A program made the position numbers and the translations under genes. From Hydrogenophaga sp. A37 (GTDB taxonomy: Bacteria; Pseudomonadota; Gammaproteobacteria; Burkholderiales; Burkholderiaceae_C), in assembly GCF_002001205.1 (NCBI RefSeq), contig NZ_MUNZ01000089.1:1-64000 (forward strand): 64,000 nucleotides of DNA, read 5' to 3'. This document shows positions 33,590 through 44,736 of the stretch, piece after piece; the stretch's first letter is position 1; every line of letters begins with the position of its first letter. The notes under the pieces are model-generated. The model did not search any database, had not been told where the DNA came from, and saw only the letters and a program-made list of their open reading frames with translations.

Positions 33590-33607
33590 GGTTATCTGAA
33601 TCTCCGA

Positions 33608-34240
33608 TCAAACCTTGCCTGGAACCACTGGCGCAGTCGGACTGGTGGATTGCGATGCAGTCGGTTTGGCGGCTTCATTAGATGGACGATTCAAAGTTGC
33701 ACGGATCGTGAAGTTGGACACTCTGCGCTGCTCTCGGCTGGACACTGACGCATTGGTTGCCACAATCTCCACCAGCTCAGGCTTTACCAACCACTTCGTC
33801 TTGGTCGACAAACTTCTCAACATATCGGACACGCGCTCTTGAGATTGAGCCACGCCCATCAGCAAAACACTCTGGTTCTCCTGCTTCATGCTTCTCAAAT
33901 AAATCCCATCCGGTAACTCACTGACCAATTCCTCCAGCAAGTGCACTGGCATGTTGCGATCGGCTTGGAGGTCTTCGACAGCGGTTTGACGAGCGCGGAG
34001 CGAGGCGATTTCAGCCTGAAGACCTGCAATGTCCTTGATTTCTGCGTCTAAACGTGCAGTTTCATTCTTTAGAAATGCATTCCGTCCCTGCTGCTCGGCA
34101 ATCTGCCCTTGGTACCAAGTAAAAACCGCACCACAGATAACCCCACCCAGCAGCGCCGAGAGCCCCAATTGCGTGAAGAACTGCTCTTTCCGCTTCTTCC
34201 GAGACGCCTCGCGATGAGGCAAAAGGTTGATCAAAATCAT
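33608..34240 (-). CDS. pilN: Type IV pilus inner-membrane protein PilN
   Basis: The 210-residue product begins with the PilM-binding motif MILINLLPHRE, followed by a membrane helix and a periplasmic domain with LPDGIYLRSMKQ. These are the defining features of PilN. It overlaps pilM by four bases. The C-terminus ends in a Ser/Thr/Pro-rich tail. Confidence 0.95.
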   Translation of the reverse strand: MILINLLPHREASRKKRKEQFFTQLGLSALLGGVICGAVFTWYQGQIAEQQGRNAFLKNETARLDAEIKDIAGLQAEIASLRARQTAVEDLQADRNMPVHLLEELVSELPDGIYLRSMKQENQSVLLMGVAQSQERVSDMLRSLSTKTKWLVKPELVEIVATNASVSSREQRRVSNFTIRATLNRPSNEAAKPTASQSTSPTAPVVPGKV

Positions 34241-35316
34241 TGGTGGAACCTCCGCAAGGCCAATCCGGTGGAGGTAAGGTAGGAAGGTGCCTCACGCGCC
34301 ATTTTTCGCGCTTGGACACTGGCGGCCATTTCCATGCCATCGAACGGATTGATCACCATGCAGGCAAAAGAGGTCTGATGGGTCACCGCCTCTGTCAGTC
34401 CAGGAAGCGCAGCACTGCCCCCGGCCAGCAAAATATGATCCACCTTGTTGTACGGAGTGCTGGTGAAGAAGAATTGGAGCGCGCGTCCTACTTCTTGAGC
34501 CATGCTTTCAATAAAGGGGCCCAACACGGAAGCTCGGTAGTCGTCAGGCAGGTCACCCGAACGCTTTTTTGCCTCGGCCTCATCTGCTGAAAACCCGTAC
34601 TGCCGTACGATCAACTGTGTGAGTTGAGCCCCGCCAAACGCTTGATCACGTTCATACAACACGTCGTCGTTGCGCATAACCTGCATGCTGGTGGTCATGG
34701 CCCCGACTTCGAACAATGCGACCAACGAATCAACCCCTTGGTTAGGAAGCGTCTCGATCACCCGCCCCGCAGCCATGCGTGAGGCATAGGGCTCCACATC
34801 CATGATGACTGGCCTGAGCCCCGCTGCTTCGGCCAAGCCCTGTCGGTCCGACACTTTTTCCTTGCGCGAGGCGGCAATCAGCACTTCTGAGTCCCCCACC
34901 GAGTTGGCGCTGGGGCCGATAACACAAAAGTCCAGACTCACCTCATCCAGAGAAAACGGGATGTACTGGTTGGCCTCGGACTCCACCTGAGCCTCCAACT
35001 CTTTGTCCGTCAGTCCACCTGGCAGCACAATTTTCTTGGTGATCACGGCAGACGCAGGCAGCGCCATCGCCACGTTTTTGGTCTTGCTCCCGCTTTTGCG
35101 CACCACACGTCGAACAGCCTCAGCCACCTCATCGAATTTCTCGATGTTGCCATCTGTGATCCACCCGCGTTCCAGCGGCTCGATGGCACAACGCTCAAGC
35201 ACCAAATCACCTGAACGGTTGCGACTGAGTTCAACCAGCTTGACGCTGGACGAACTCACGTCGATGCCCAGCAACGGTGCCGGATCCCGGCTAAAAAACG
35301 ACCCCAATGAGATCAA
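34237..35316 (-). CDS. pilM: Type IV pilus assembly ATPase-like protein PilM
   Basis: PilM is an actin-like cytoplasmic protein that binds the N-terminus of PilN. The 359-residue product has LLGIDVSSSSVKLVEL, the ATP-binding AGGSAALPGL and ALFEVGAM motifs of the PilM/FtsA fold. The TTG at 35316 (ISLGSFFSRDPAPLLGID) is used because homologues typically begin there and GGGGGT lies upstream. A GTG at 35343 would add nine residues. It is the first gene of pilMNOPQ and diverges from mrcA. Confidence 0.95.
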   Translation of the reverse strand: MISLGSFFSRDPAPLLGIDVSSSSVKLVELSRNRSGDLVLERCAIEPLERGWITDGNIEKFDEVAEAVRRVVRKSGSKTKNVAMALPASAVITKKIVLPGGLTDKELEAQVESEANQYIPFSLDEVSLDFCVIGPSANSVGDSEVLIAASRKEKVSDRQGLAEAAGLRPVIMDVEPYASRMAAGRVIETLPNQGVDSLVALFEVGAMTTSMQVMRNDDVLYERDQAFGGAQLTQLIVRQYGFSADEAEAKKRSGDLPDDYRASVLGPFIESMAQEVGRALQFFFTSTPYNKVDHILLAGGSAALPGLTEAVTHQTSFACMVINPFDGMEMAASVQARKMAREAPSYLTSTGLALRRFHQ

Positions 35317-35404
35317 GGTGACCCCCAGAAATGGTTGCGCCACTGGGCGCCAGACTTAAGAATTCACTTGAATGCTAGCAGCAAGCCCCTTGTGCAGCAA
35401 AGAA

Positions 35405-35438
35405 TTTATACATTTGGCACAAAGGGAAGCGTTGTCAA
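35405..35438 (-). promoter_or_regulatory. Possible promoter elements upstream of pilM
   Basis: On the minus strand, TTGACA (35438-35433) and TGTATAAAT (around 35412-35404) lie about 90-120 bases before the pilM start. The hexamers are good, but the 22-base spacing is too long for a standard sigma-70 promoter, so only one of the two may be real. The 270-base gap between pilM and mrcA holds no gene. Confidence 0.3.
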
Positions 35439-35586
35439 AAGCATACGCAAAAATCTGCTCCAGCCGACTTGCACGAGATGCTGAGTCGGAAGAACTACAC
35501 AACGACTGACAATATGGGCACCGTTCCCGGGCGTGCGCGCAACAGAGCCATTTTTATAATCCCCAACTTTCGCTCCGACTGAATGC

Positions 35587-38010
35587 ATGGCCCAAGACGA
35601 CGACGCTGCTCAACGAAACGCCAGACACATGACACTGACCACTCGCAGCGCCCTCGGATGGTTGGCCAAGGTGATGGCGGGCTTGGCAGGTCTTTTGCTG
35701 GCAGGTTTGGCGATGATCTTGATGGGCATCGGGCTGGCATTGGCGGTGGCCTACCCCAACCTGCCCGATGTGGCCGACCTGGCCGACTACAGACCCAAAC
35801 TCCCCTTGCGGGTGCTGACCGCTGACGGTCAGCTGATCGGTGAGTTTGGCGAGGAACGCCGCAACCTCCTGACCATTCGGGAGATACCTGACGTGATGAA
35901 GAATGCCGTGCTGGCCATTGAGGACTCGCGCTTCTTCGAACACAGTGGCGTGGACTACCGGGGAATGCTGCGTGCCGCACTGGCCAACCTTGGCCAGGCA
36001 AAAAGCCAAGGTGCATCCACCATCACCATGCAAGTGGCGCGCAATGTCTACCTGTCTGCCGAGAAGAGCTACACCCGAAAGATCTATGAAGTGCTGCTCA
36101 CGTTCAAGCTGGAGCATCTCCTGAGCAAGGAGCAAATCCTTGAGATCTACATGAACCAGATTTTTCTGGGACAGCGGGCTTACGGGTTTTCTACTGCTGC
36201 CCAGACGTACTTCGGAAAGCAGCTGAAGGATGTCACGATCGCAGAAGCTGCCATGCTGGCCGGTCTGCCCAAGGCGCCATCCGCCTACAACCCCATCAGC
36301 AACCCCAAGCGTGCCCGGGCGCGTCAGCTTTACATCATTGAGCGCATGGAGGCCAACGGGTTCATCACTCCAGACCAAGCGGGTGAGGCCAAGCTGGAAG
36401 AGTTGAAATTGCGCCCAGCCCATACCCCCACCACGGTGCATGGTGAATACGTCGCAGAAATGGTTCGCCAATCGATGGTCGTCCAATATGGTGAAGAGGC
36501 CTACACGCGGGGACTGGTGGTCACCACCAGTCTGCGGGCCAACGAACAAGAAGCCGCGTACCGTGCCTTGCGAGAAGGCGTCCTCGACTACGAACGCCGT
36601 CAGGTGTACCGTGGTCCTGAACTGTTCATCAACCTGCCAGCGGACAACGCAACACGTGATGACGCGATCGATGAGGCACTGACCGAGCGACCGGACAACG
36701 ATGATCTGCTCTCTGCTGTGGTTCTGGAGGCCAGTCCACGCAAGGTGGTGGCGATTCGGCAGGATGGTGATCCGCTGGAGATCACCGGTGAAGGCCTGCG
36801 CCCGGCCATGTCCGGGTTGAGCGAAAAAGCAGGACCCAACATCAAAATCAGGCGTGGTGCTGTGATCCGCGTGGTCAAGACAGGTTCCAATGCGTGGCGC
36901 ATCAGTCAGTTACCAGAAGTCGACTCGGCGTTTGTGGCAATGGACCCTCGCAATGGAGCCATTCGAGCTTTGGTCGGGGGGTTTGACTTCCAGAAGAACA
37001 AGTTCAACCACGTCACCCAGGCCTGGCGCCAGCCCGGCTCCAGCTTCAAGCCCTTTGTGTATTCCGCGGCGCTGGAAAAGGGGGTGACGCCCTCCACGGT
37101 CGTCAACGACGCTCCCCTCTTCTACACCGCAGCCGAAACAGGCGGCAAGCCCTGGGAACCGAAAAACTACGACGGTCAGTTCGAAGGCCCCATGTCGATC
37201 CGCCGTGCCTTGGCCAAGTCAAAAAACATGGTATCGATCCGTGTTCTGCAGTTGGTCGGCGCCCAAAGTGCACAAGACTGGATCACCCGATTTGGTTTTG
37301 ATGCCGACAAACACCCTCCTTACCTCACCATGGCACTGGGGGCTGGTGCGGTCACGCCCATGCAAATGGTCAGCGGATATGCCGTGTTCGCCAATGGTGG
37401 ATACCGGGTGACGCCATCGCTGATCACGCGGGTGGTTGAGCAAAAAGGACGCGTGTTGTTCGAGGGCACTGCTGCAGAGCCACCGGAATCACAACGCGCC
37501 ATCGATGCACGAAACGCCTTCCTGATGAGCAGTCTGCTGCAAGAAATCACCCGATCTGGTACGGCTGCACGCGCGCAAGCCACGCTGAAGCGACCCGATC
37601 TTTACGGAAAGACGGGCACCACCAACGATTCGGTCGATGCCTGGTTCGTCGGCTTCCAGCCCACGGTGGTGGCCGCAGCCTGGGTGGGGTATGACACACC
37701 GCGCAATCTGGGCAGTCGCGAAACCGGCGGAGGATTGAGCCTGCCCATCTGGATCGCCTACATGTCCGAGGCGCTAAAGGGAGTGCCCGTGGCAGAACTC
37801 ACCGCGCCGCCAGGGGTCATCCATGTGGGGAACGAGTGGTATTACGAAGAGTTCGGGCCTGGGCGTGGTGTGCGAGGCCTGGGATTGAACGACCCCTGGC
37901 CCGGAGCTCCAGTCAACGAAGCGGAAGCCGCCCCTTCAGCGGGCGAAACCACTGGCGCTGCGCCCGACAGCGAAGATCGGCGCAGCATCCTGGACCTGTT
38001 CAGGAACTGA
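35587..38010 (+). CDS. mrcA: Penicillin-binding protein 1A
   Basis: A class A bifunctional enzyme that polymerises and crosslinks peptidoglycan. The 807-residue product has an N-terminal membrane helix, a glycosyltransferase domain with [15 protein letters not shown] and [13 protein letters not shown], and a transpeptidase domain with SxxK in GSSFKPF, SKN in AKSKNMVS and KTG in YGKTGTTND. The ATG at 35629 is an alternative start. The divergent pairing with pilM is conserved in many beta- and gammaproteobacteria. Its 3' end overlaps convergent cyaY by eleven bases. Confidence 0.96.
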   Translation: MAQDDDAAQRNARHMTLTTRSALGWLAKVMAGLAGLLLAGLAMILMGIGLALAVAYPNLPDVADLADYRPKLPLRVLTADGQLIGEFGEERRNLLTIREIPDVMKNAVLAIEDSRFFEHSGVDYRGMLRAALANLGQAKSQGASTITMQVARNVYLSAEKSYTRKIYEVLLTFKLEHLLSKEQILEIYMNQIFLGQRAYGFSTAAQTYFGKQLKDVTIAEAAMLAGLPKAPSAYNPISNPKRARARQLYIIERMEANGFITPDQAGEAKLEELKLRPAHTPTTVHGEYVAEMVRQSMVVQYGEEAYTRGLVVTTSLRANEQEAAYRALREGVLDYERRQVYRGPELFINLPADNATRDDAIDEALTERPDNDDLLSAVVLEASPRKVVAIRQDGDPLEITGEGLRPAMSGLSEKAGPNIKIRRGAVIRVVKTGSNAWRISQLPEVDSAFVAMDPRNGAIRALVGGFDFQKNKFNHVTQAWRQPGSSFKPFVYSAALEKGVTPSTVVNDAPLFYTAAETGGKPWEPKNYDGQFEGPMSIRRALAKSKNMVSIRVLQLVGAQSAQDWITRFGFDADKHPPYLTMALGAGAVTPMQMVSGYAVFANGGYRVTPSLITRVVEQKGRVLFEGTAAEPPESQRAIDARNAFLMSSLLQEITRSGTAARAQATLKRPDLYGKTGTTNDSVDAWFVGFQPTVVAAAWVGYDTPRNLGSRETGGGLSLPIWIAYMSEALKGVPVAELTAPPGVIHVGNEWYYEEFGPGRGVRGLGLNDPWPGAPVNEAEAAPSAGETTGAAPDSEDRRSILDLFRN

Positions 38011-38329
38011 AGGTCAAGGGCTGCCCAGCCTGTTCGCTCGCGCAGCGGGACAGGTGGGAAAAAAACTCGCCTTGCCCTTTGGTGTCGTTCCAGGCCGTGC
38101 CGTCAAAGCGATAGTGGAATCCACCCGCACGGGCGGCCATCCACACCTCTTGCAGGGGTTTCTGGAGGTTGATGATGATTTGGCTTCGGTTTGCAAAGGA
38201 CAGCGTCACCATCCCGCCGACGCGCTGGTTGTCGATGTCCGCATCGCCGTCGTCGTTGATTCGGTCGCAGGACAGTTCAATGGCCCGAAGCAATGCTTCG
38301 GCGCGATCCAAGTAGTCGGTGTCGGTCAT
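38000..38329 (-). CDS. cyaY: Frataxin-like iron-sulfur cluster protein CyaY
   Basis: The 109-residue product matches frataxin: an acidic N-terminal helix ([21 protein letters not shown]), [38 protein letters not shown] and a final helix. CyaY modulates iron-sulfur cluster assembly through IscS. It is divergent from lptM and convergent with mrcA. Confidence 0.95.
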   Translation of the reverse strand: MTDTDYLDRAEALLRAIELSCDRINDDGDADIDNQRVGGMVTLSFANRSQIIINLQKPLQEVWMAARAGGFHYRFDGTAWNDTKGQGEFFSHLSRCASEQAGQPLTFSS

Positions 38330-38344
38330 TACAATGCCATCACT

Positions 38345-38581
38345 ATGTTGAAGAAAACCATTCTAAGTGGCTTGTTCTCCCGACCTGCGGCGCGGGGCAG
38401 CTTTGCCCTGCTGGCCATGGCGTTGATGGCTTCGGGATGTGGACAAAAGGGCCCATTGTTCCTGCCAGCACCTGCTTCGGCGGCAACACCACGGCCAGCT
38501 ACAACCCCGCCAGTGCCACCCGCGGTGTCACCGGATCCGGCGGACCCCACCCAACCAGCCAACAACGGAACCACACGCTGA
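38345..38581 (+). CDS. lptM: Small lipoprotein LptM (YifL)
   Basis: This 78-residue lipoprotein has a signal peptide ending in the lipobox [14 protein letters not shown]. The CGQKGPL(F/Y)LP start of the mature protein is the signature of LptM/YifL, which assists oxidative maturation of the LptD translocon. A Pro/Ala/Thr-rich tail follows. The ATG at 38345 is divergent from cyaY by 15 bases. In many proteobacteria lysA follows directly; here msrQ is next, convergent. Confidence 0.92.
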   Translation: MLKKTILSGLFSRPAARGSFALLAMALMASGCGQKGPLFLPAPASAATPRPATTPPVPPAVSPDPADPTQPANNGTTR

Positions 38582-38635
38582 TTCTGGTCCGCGACTGTTG
38601 CGAGAGCCTTCGCTCACCCCTGAGTACCGAAGCAC

Positions 38636-39228
38636 TCAGGCGCGACAGCGGCGCCACAAACGCCAACCCAACAACACGGCCAGCAACGCCGCATAAACGG
38701 CCACTTCGCCAAAGTTGTTCTTGCTCGCACGCATCCAGAAAAAGTGCAGGATGGCGAGTCCAGCCACCGCGTACACCGCACGATGCAGCAATTGCCAGCG
38801 AGCGGATCCCAAGATGCGTATGGCACGGTTGAATGACGTCGCCGCCAATGCCAACAACAACAACCACGCCAGCGTCCCCACCAGAATGAACGGTCGCTTG
38901 GGCATGTCTGCCAGGACGGCTGTCCAATCGAAACCCTGGTCAAACCAGACGTAGGCCAGCCAGTGCAGGCTGGCGTAAAAGAACACAAAAAGTCCGAGCA
39001 TGCGGCGCAAGCGGGCGAGCGCGGGCAGGCCCAGAACCACACGCGCTGGCGTGACAGCCAGCACCAGCACCAGTGCGCGCAACGTCCAGTCGCCCAGCGA
39101 GCGGATCAGGGCCTCAGCGGGGTTGGCACCCAACCGGTCCGCGACAACCGCCCAGACCAGCCACGCCAGCGGCAACAGCCACAGCACAAACACCGCCGGC
39201 TTGACCGCCCGGTGGCTGAGCCAGCGCA

Positions 39229-39232
<4 letters not shown>
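38636..39232 (-). CDS. msrQ: MsrPQ system heme-binding membrane subunit MsrQ
   Basis: MsrQ is a b-heme membrane protein that passes quinone-derived electrons to MsrP. The 198-residue product has six hydrophobic segments and conserved residues in [30 protein letters not shown] and [18 protein letters not shown], with heme-ligand histidines. It overlaps msrP by four bases. Confidence 0.94.
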
Positions 39233-40233
<1,001 letters not shown>

Positions 40234-40315
40234 GTGAGGCTCCTTGTTTCAAGGCTGTCGTTCAGAGCCCGCAGTGTCTTACAAAGTTTCTGCACACCCG
40301 CGCGCCCCAAACAAA

Positions 40316-40337
40316 ACACCCCGCCGAAGCGGGGTGT
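40316..40337 (-). terminator. Rho-independent terminator of ccsB
   Basis: The stem ACACCCCGC/GCGGGGTGT with a four-base loop lies 19 bases after the ccsB stop. On the minus strand it is followed by TTTGTTTGG, a short U-rich tract. It separates ccsB from msrP. Confidence 0.8.
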
Positions 40338-40355
40338 CCAGGGGATCGACGCCAA

Positions 40356-41717
40356 TCAGAGCTCACCGTAGCTGTGCAGACCGGAAAGGAACATGTTCAC
40401 GCCCAGAAAGGCGAAAGTGGTGACTGCAAGACCGACCAGCGCCCACCAGGCCGCCACAGTGCCGCGCAGGCCCTTCATCAGGCGCATGTGCAACCAAGCT
40501 GCGTAGTTCAGCCACACGATCAGCGCCCAGGTCTCCTTCGGGTCCCAGCTCCAGTAGCCGCCCCAGGCCTCGGCCGCCCAGAAAGCACCCAACACCGTGG
40601 CGATGGTGAAAAAAGCGAAGCCCACGGTGATCGCCTTGTACATCACGTCGTCCAGCACCTCGAAGCTGGGCAGGCGCGCGGCAATGCGGCGGCGCCCGAA
40701 CATGATGGTGGCAACAATCAACGCCGAGACGCCGAAATACACGAACCAGTAGCTGCCGCCTTTTTCAGCCGCCGACTGGCGGAACACGATGGGCTCGAAA
40801 CACAGCACCAGACCGAGCAGCCACAGGGGAGCCAGTTTGTACCAACGCGACTCGCTCGCGCTCTGCTTGATCAGATAAGCAAAGGCCAGCATGGCCGCGA
40901 TGGCGAAGGTACCGTAGCCAATGAAGTTGGCCGGCACGTGCAGCTTCATCCACCAGCTTTGCAGGGCGGGCACCAGGGGTTGAATGGCGTGCGCCTCGCG
41001 GATCACCGTGTACCAGAGCAGGAAGCCCACCGCCGCACTGACCACCAGCATCACGAAAGCACCCATGCTGCGGGTCTGGTACTGGTCTTCGTAATACAGG
41101 TAGAAGGCTGCTGTCATCCAGCAGAACAACACGAACACCTCGTAGAGGTTGCTCACCGGGATGTGGCCGATGCCCACGCCAATCTGGTGGCTCTCGTACC
41201 AGCGCACCATGGTGCCCACCAGCGCCAGCGTCACCGCGACCCAGGCCAAGCGGGAACCCAGCAGCTCAAAGGTCTGGCCAGCGCGGGTGAACATGCCCAC
41301 CCAGTAAAACACCGTGCTCATGAAGAACAGCATGCTCATCCAGAGAATGGCCGACTGGCTGGAGATGAAATACTTGAGCAGGAAGGCCTGATCGGCCCGG
41401 GCCAGATCGGTGATGCCCGCTGGCGTCTGGTACAGCCAGATGGCCAACATCGACAGCGCAGCCACCACCCCCATCAAGGTTCGCAGAGGGCGCCAAAACC
41501 AGCCCAGCCAGACCATCGCCGGCACCGCACCGACCAGAATGCCTTTTTCATAGCCGTCCATGCTGCCGCTGTACCGAGAGAAAGCCCAGGCAGCCCCCAA
41601 GACGACGAGTGCGGTAAACAACCAGTCCCACACATTGCGGCGCGCGAAATAGCCGGCCTCCAAGCCCGCGCTCTTCCCGCCCGGCTTCAGTTCAAACGTC
41701 TGTGTCGCGGTGTTCAT
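40356..41717 (-). CDS. ccsB: Cytochrome c biogenesis protein CcsB (system II)
   Basis: The 453-residue membrane protein carries the heme-handling tryptophan-rich motif WGGYWSWDPKETWALIVW and flanking histidines typical of CcsA/CcsB (ResC) proteins. With ResB it delivers heme to apocytochromes in the periplasm. It overlaps the resB stop by four bases. The naming of the CcsA/CcsB pair varies between databases. Confidence 0.94.
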   Translation of the reverse strand: MNTATQTFELKPGGKSAGLEAGYFARRNVWDWLFTALVVLGAAWAFSRYSGSMDGYEKGILVGAVPAMVWLGWFWRPLRTLMGVVAALSMLAIWLYQTPAGITDLARADQAFLLKYFISSQSAILWMSMLFFMSTVFYWVGMFTRAGQTFELLGSRLAWVAVTLALVGTMVRWYESHQIGVGIGHIPVSNLYEVFVLFCWMTAAFYLYYEDQYQTRSMGAFVMLVVSAAVGFLLWYTVIREAHAIQPLVPALQSWWMKLHVPANFIGYGTFAIAAMLAFAYLIKQSASESRWYKLAPLWLLGLVLCFEPIVFRQSAAEKGGSYWFVYFGVSALIVATIMFGRRRIAARLPSFEVLDDVMYKAITVGFAFFTIATVLGAFWAAEAWGGYWSWDPKETWALIVWLNYAAWLHMRLMKGLRGTVAAWWALVGLAVTTFAFLGVNMFLSGLHSYGEL

Positions 41718-43855
41718 GCTTGCGCCTTCAACAGTTGGGTCTTCAACAATTCAAACTCCCGGTCGGATTCCATCGTCTTGCGGTTCGAAGACAGCGCCAT
41801 GCTGGCCAGGCTGGCTCCGTCTCCCTGGGGAGACAGCCAAACCCACATTCGCCGTTCACGCACGTACAACATGGCGAACACGCCGAGGATCAGAAAGAGG
41901 CAGCCCAGGTAAACGATGGTCTGGCCAGGGGCTCGCGCCACTTGGAACACGCTGGCCTGCACGTGCTGGAAATCCTTGAGCTGGAAGGTCACCGGGGCCG
42001 GGTAATAGAAGCTGTCGCTCAGACTGAGAACGACCCGTGACATGAACTGCTGCGCCGCGTCGTCGCGCTCCAGCGGCTTCTGCCCGGCGCGCTCCCGGCT
42101 GATCTGCAACAACTCGAAGAGCGTGCCGTTGAGGATGCGCACCAGCACGTCACTGGCACGCTCACGCTCGGCCTCGGGCACGTTGGCTTCCAGAAACGCC
42201 GACACCGACTGCAGACCGCCCTTGATCTCAGGCTCGGGCGAAGCGCCGCCAGCCTTGACGTCCACCTTCTCAACGCCGGCGAACAGGCCCAGCGCGCGCT
42301 GGGCAGAGGCCACCAGGGCCTGCGTCAGCTCGGGCTTGCCTGGCTCGACGGCGCCCGCCGCGTAACGGCGCACCGCCTCGTCGCGCATCGCCGGGTCGGC
42401 GAGAGCCGACCGCAGGCGGACAAAACCATCAATGCCATCCTGATCGTCCACCGGGATGCGCAGGTAACGCATGGGCTCGGCCGGCGACTCGCGCGTGCCG
42501 AGCAGGATCATGCGAGCCCCGTCCAGATCCAATGGAAGCATGTAGTTGTGGAACTCCACCGCCTGGCCGGCAGCGTCGCGCAACTTGTAGGTGATGCTGG
42601 GTCCGACGTTGCGCAACGTCTTCTCGGTCACCGTCTTGTGGCCCGCGCCGAGACGGCTCTCGATCGATGTGCGAAGGTCGACCTTGCGCACGTCGGCACC
42701 CGCTCCACCACCTGCGTTGGCAAAGTTTTCCACGTTGATGACCCGAAGACCGGTGTATTCCAGCGTGAGCTTGTTGCTGCCGTTGCTGAGCGCCGATGTG
42801 CCACCGATCACCCCGGAAACCTCGAACGGCGCCACCGCCTCACCCATGGGAAAAGCCTGCAGCTTGACCTTCGATCCACCGTCGTCAAAGCTGGACTGGT
42901 AAATGTTGATGCCACGGTGGTTGGCCGGATGGTTCACCTCGACTCGGGCTGCTTTCTTCTCGCCTGTTTCGTGGTCGTGAATCACGATCTCACTGGCAAA
43001 CAACCGGGGCATGCCCGTGTCGTAATACTCGACGATGAACTTTTTGAGCTCCACCGAAAAAGGCAGGTCCTGCAGCAACACGCCATCGGACTGGGTCAGG
43101 ATGGCGGTGCCAGAGCTGGTGCCTTCGGTAACCAGCAGATTGCCCCGGAAGGTGGGATTCTGGGGAGACAAACGGTGTTGGGCTGGTACATCCGCGATCA
43201 GACCGCCACCGTTGTACGAGGTTTTTCCGTTGAACCACATCTGGGCGCGCACCATCAGGTCACCGTCCAGCAGACCACCGATGCAGACCAGCACGATGGC
43301 GCTGTGCGCCGCCAGGTAGCCGATCTTGTTGGCCACGCCCTTTTTGGCCGCCACCATCCAACCTTGGCCCTGTGGCGTGGAGCGGGACTGAAGCTTCACT
43401 TTCCAGCCGGAGGACAACAGGGTCTGGCCAATGCGGTGGGCGGCGGCTTCGGGCAGTTCCGCCAGGGTGTTCTCTGCGCGGTTGGGGAATGACTTCAGGC
43501 TTTGCTCGCGGATGTTTTCCTTGAATACCTTGTAGTCGGACAAGATCTTTGGCGTGTTGCGGATGATGCATAGGCTGGTGCTGAGCACCAGAAACGCCAG
43601 GATCAGCAGAAACCACCAAGCGCTGTAGACCGTGAAAAGGCTGGCGCTACCGAACACGTCGGTCCAGAAGGGGCCGAACTGGTTGATGTAGTTGTTCAGC
43701 GGCTCGCGCTGCTTGACCACCGTGCCGATCACTGAGGCGATGCAGATCACCGTCAACAGCGAGATGGCAAAACGCATCGACGACAGCAACTCCACCAGAT
43801 TGCCGAGAATGCGGGAACCGGTGCGCAGCTGCAGGCCTTGGGTGGTGGCGGTCAT
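41714..43855 (-). CDS. resB: Cytochrome c biogenesis protein ResB
   Basis: The 713-residue product has the ResB layout: three N-terminal membrane helices (SMRFAISLLTVICIASVIGTVV), a large periplasmic domain and a final helix before a cytoplasmic tail. ResB partners CcsB in system II cytochrome c maturation. The ATG at 43855 has no evident Shine-Dalgarno, and a terminator-like hairpin lies 16 bases upstream. Confidence 0.94.
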   Translation of the reverse strand: MTATTQGLQLRTGSRILGNLVELLSSMRFAISLLTVICIASVIGTVVKQREPLNNYINQFGPFWTDVFGSASLFTVYSAWWFLLILAFLVLSTSLCIIRNTPKILSDYKVFKENIREQSLKSFPNRAENTLAELPEAAAHRIGQTLLSSGWKVKLQSRSTPQGQGWMVAAKKGVANKIGYLAAHSAIVLVCIGGLLDGDLMVRAQMWFNGKTSYNGGGLIADVPAQHRLSPQNPTFRGNLLVTEGTSSGTAILTQSDGVLLQDLPFSVELKKFIVEYYDTGMPRLFASEIVIHDHETGEKKAARVEVNHPANHRGINIYQSSFDDGGSKVKLQAFPMGEAVAPFEVSGVIGGTSALSNGSNKLTLEYTGLRVINVENFANAGGGAGADVRKVDLRTSIESRLGAGHKTVTEKTLRNVGPSITYKLRDAAGQAVEFHNYMLPLDLDGARMILLGTRESPAEPMRYLRIPVDDQDGIDGFVRLRSALADPAMRDEAVRRYAAGAVEPGKPELTQALVASAQRALGLFAGVEKVDVKAGGASPEPEIKGGLQSVSAFLEANVPEAERERASDVLVRILNGTLFELLQISRERAGQKPLERDDAAQQFMSRVVLSLSDSFYYPAPVTFQLKDFQHVQASVFQVARAPGQTIVYLGCLFLILGVFAMLYVRERRMWVWLSPQGDGASLASMALSSNRKTMESDREFELLKTQLLKAQA

Positions 43856-43870
43856 TAACGTATGGACAAC

Positions 43871-43906
43871 AAAAAAGGGTGGTTCCGGAGAAGCCAGAAC
43901 GCACCC
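43871..43906 (-). terminator. Terminator-like hairpin immediately upstream of resB
   Basis: On the minus strand an imperfect stem (GGGTGCGTTCTGG pairing with CCGGAACCACCC) is followed by six U and GUUG. It lies about 113 bases after the cytochrome c4 stop and 16 bases before the resB ATG. It probably ends the cytochrome c4 transcript, but its closeness to resB leaves little room for a promoter. Confidence 0.6.
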
Positions 43907-43935
43907 TGATGTGAGCTATTTCGAGGCTGGCGGTT

Positions 43936-43962
43936 CAATGCAAAAACGAGACTTTTGCATTG
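43936..43962. repeat. Perfect 10-bp inverted repeat downstream of cytochrome c4
   Basis: CAATGCAAAA and TTTTGCATTG flank a seven-base spacer between the cytochrome c4 and resB genes. It has no strong T-run. It could be a protein-binding site in the resB upstream region or part of a two-hairpin terminator. Confidence 0.5.
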
Positions 43963-44018
43963 TGTGCCGCCAAACATCAACATCGACTGATATCCCGGGA
44001 CATTCCGGGGGCTTGGGA

Positions 44019-44633
44019 TCAGCGCAGACCGGCGATGTAGTCGGACACAGCCTTGATTTCTTTGTCGTTCATCTTCGCGGCGACACCCGTCATCTGCGCG
44101 TTGTTGACACGGACGCCCGAACGGAAGGCATTGAGTTGGGCGCTGGTGTAGTCTGCATGCTGGCCCGACAGGCGCGGGTACTGCGCAGGGATGCCCGAGC
44201 CGGACGGGCCGTGGCAACCGGCGCAAGCCGCGATCTGGCGGTCGGCGATGCCGCCGCGGTAGATGCGCTCGCCGAGACGAACCAGATCTTTCTCTTTCGC
44301 AAAGCCGGTGGAGGCCTTCTGATCGGCCAGCCAGAACGCGATGTTGCGCATGTCGTCGTCGGACAGAGCCGAGGCAAAGCCCTTCATGATGGCGTTGTCG
44401 CGTTTGCCCGACTTGAATTCCTGCAACTGCTTGGCGAGGTACTCGGGGTGCTGACGCGCCAGCTTCGGGTTGGCGGGCGTGGTCGAGTTGCCGTCGGCAG
44501 CGTGGCAGGCCACACACACCTGACCATACAGCGCAGCGCCCTTGGCGAGATCGGGTTTGGCGGTCTGGGCTTGGGCGCTGAACGACAGGACTGCCGCGGC
44601 AGCGGCGCAAAGAAGGGATGCTGGCAATTTCAT
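44019..44633 (-). CDS. Diheme cytochrome c4
   Basis: The 204-residue product has a Sec signal peptide (ending SFSAQA) and two cytochrome c domains with heme sites CVACH and CAGCH, plus distal methionine candidates in FASALSDDDM and AQMTGVAAKM regions. This is the cytochrome c4 pattern, a periplasmic electron donor to terminal oxidases. It needs the neighbouring ResB/CcsB system for heme attachment. It diverges from engB. Confidence 0.94.
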   Translation of the reverse strand: MKLPASLLCAAAAAVLSFSAQAQTAKPDLAKGAALYGQVCVACHAADGNSTTPANPKLARQHPEYLAKQLQEFKSGKRDNAIMKGFASALSDDDMRNIAFWLADQKASTGFAKEKDLVRLGERIYRGGIADRQIAACAGCHGPSGSGIPAQYPRLSGQHADYTSAQLNAFRSGVRVNNAQMTGVAAKMNDKEIKAVSDYIAGLR

Positions 44634-44736
44634 GTCGGGGGCTGTCGTCGAGGGCGACGGCGTCAGGTTGAGGAAATTCGCGGTATTTGGGTGAATAGCC
44701 CATCGATTTTACAATGTCCCACCGGGAAAACCCCAA

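Noticed and set aside
40374..41912. 512-codon plus-strand open frame opposite ccsB
   Set aside because: Very rich in His, Gln and Arg, with no domain. ccsB on the minus strand is certain.
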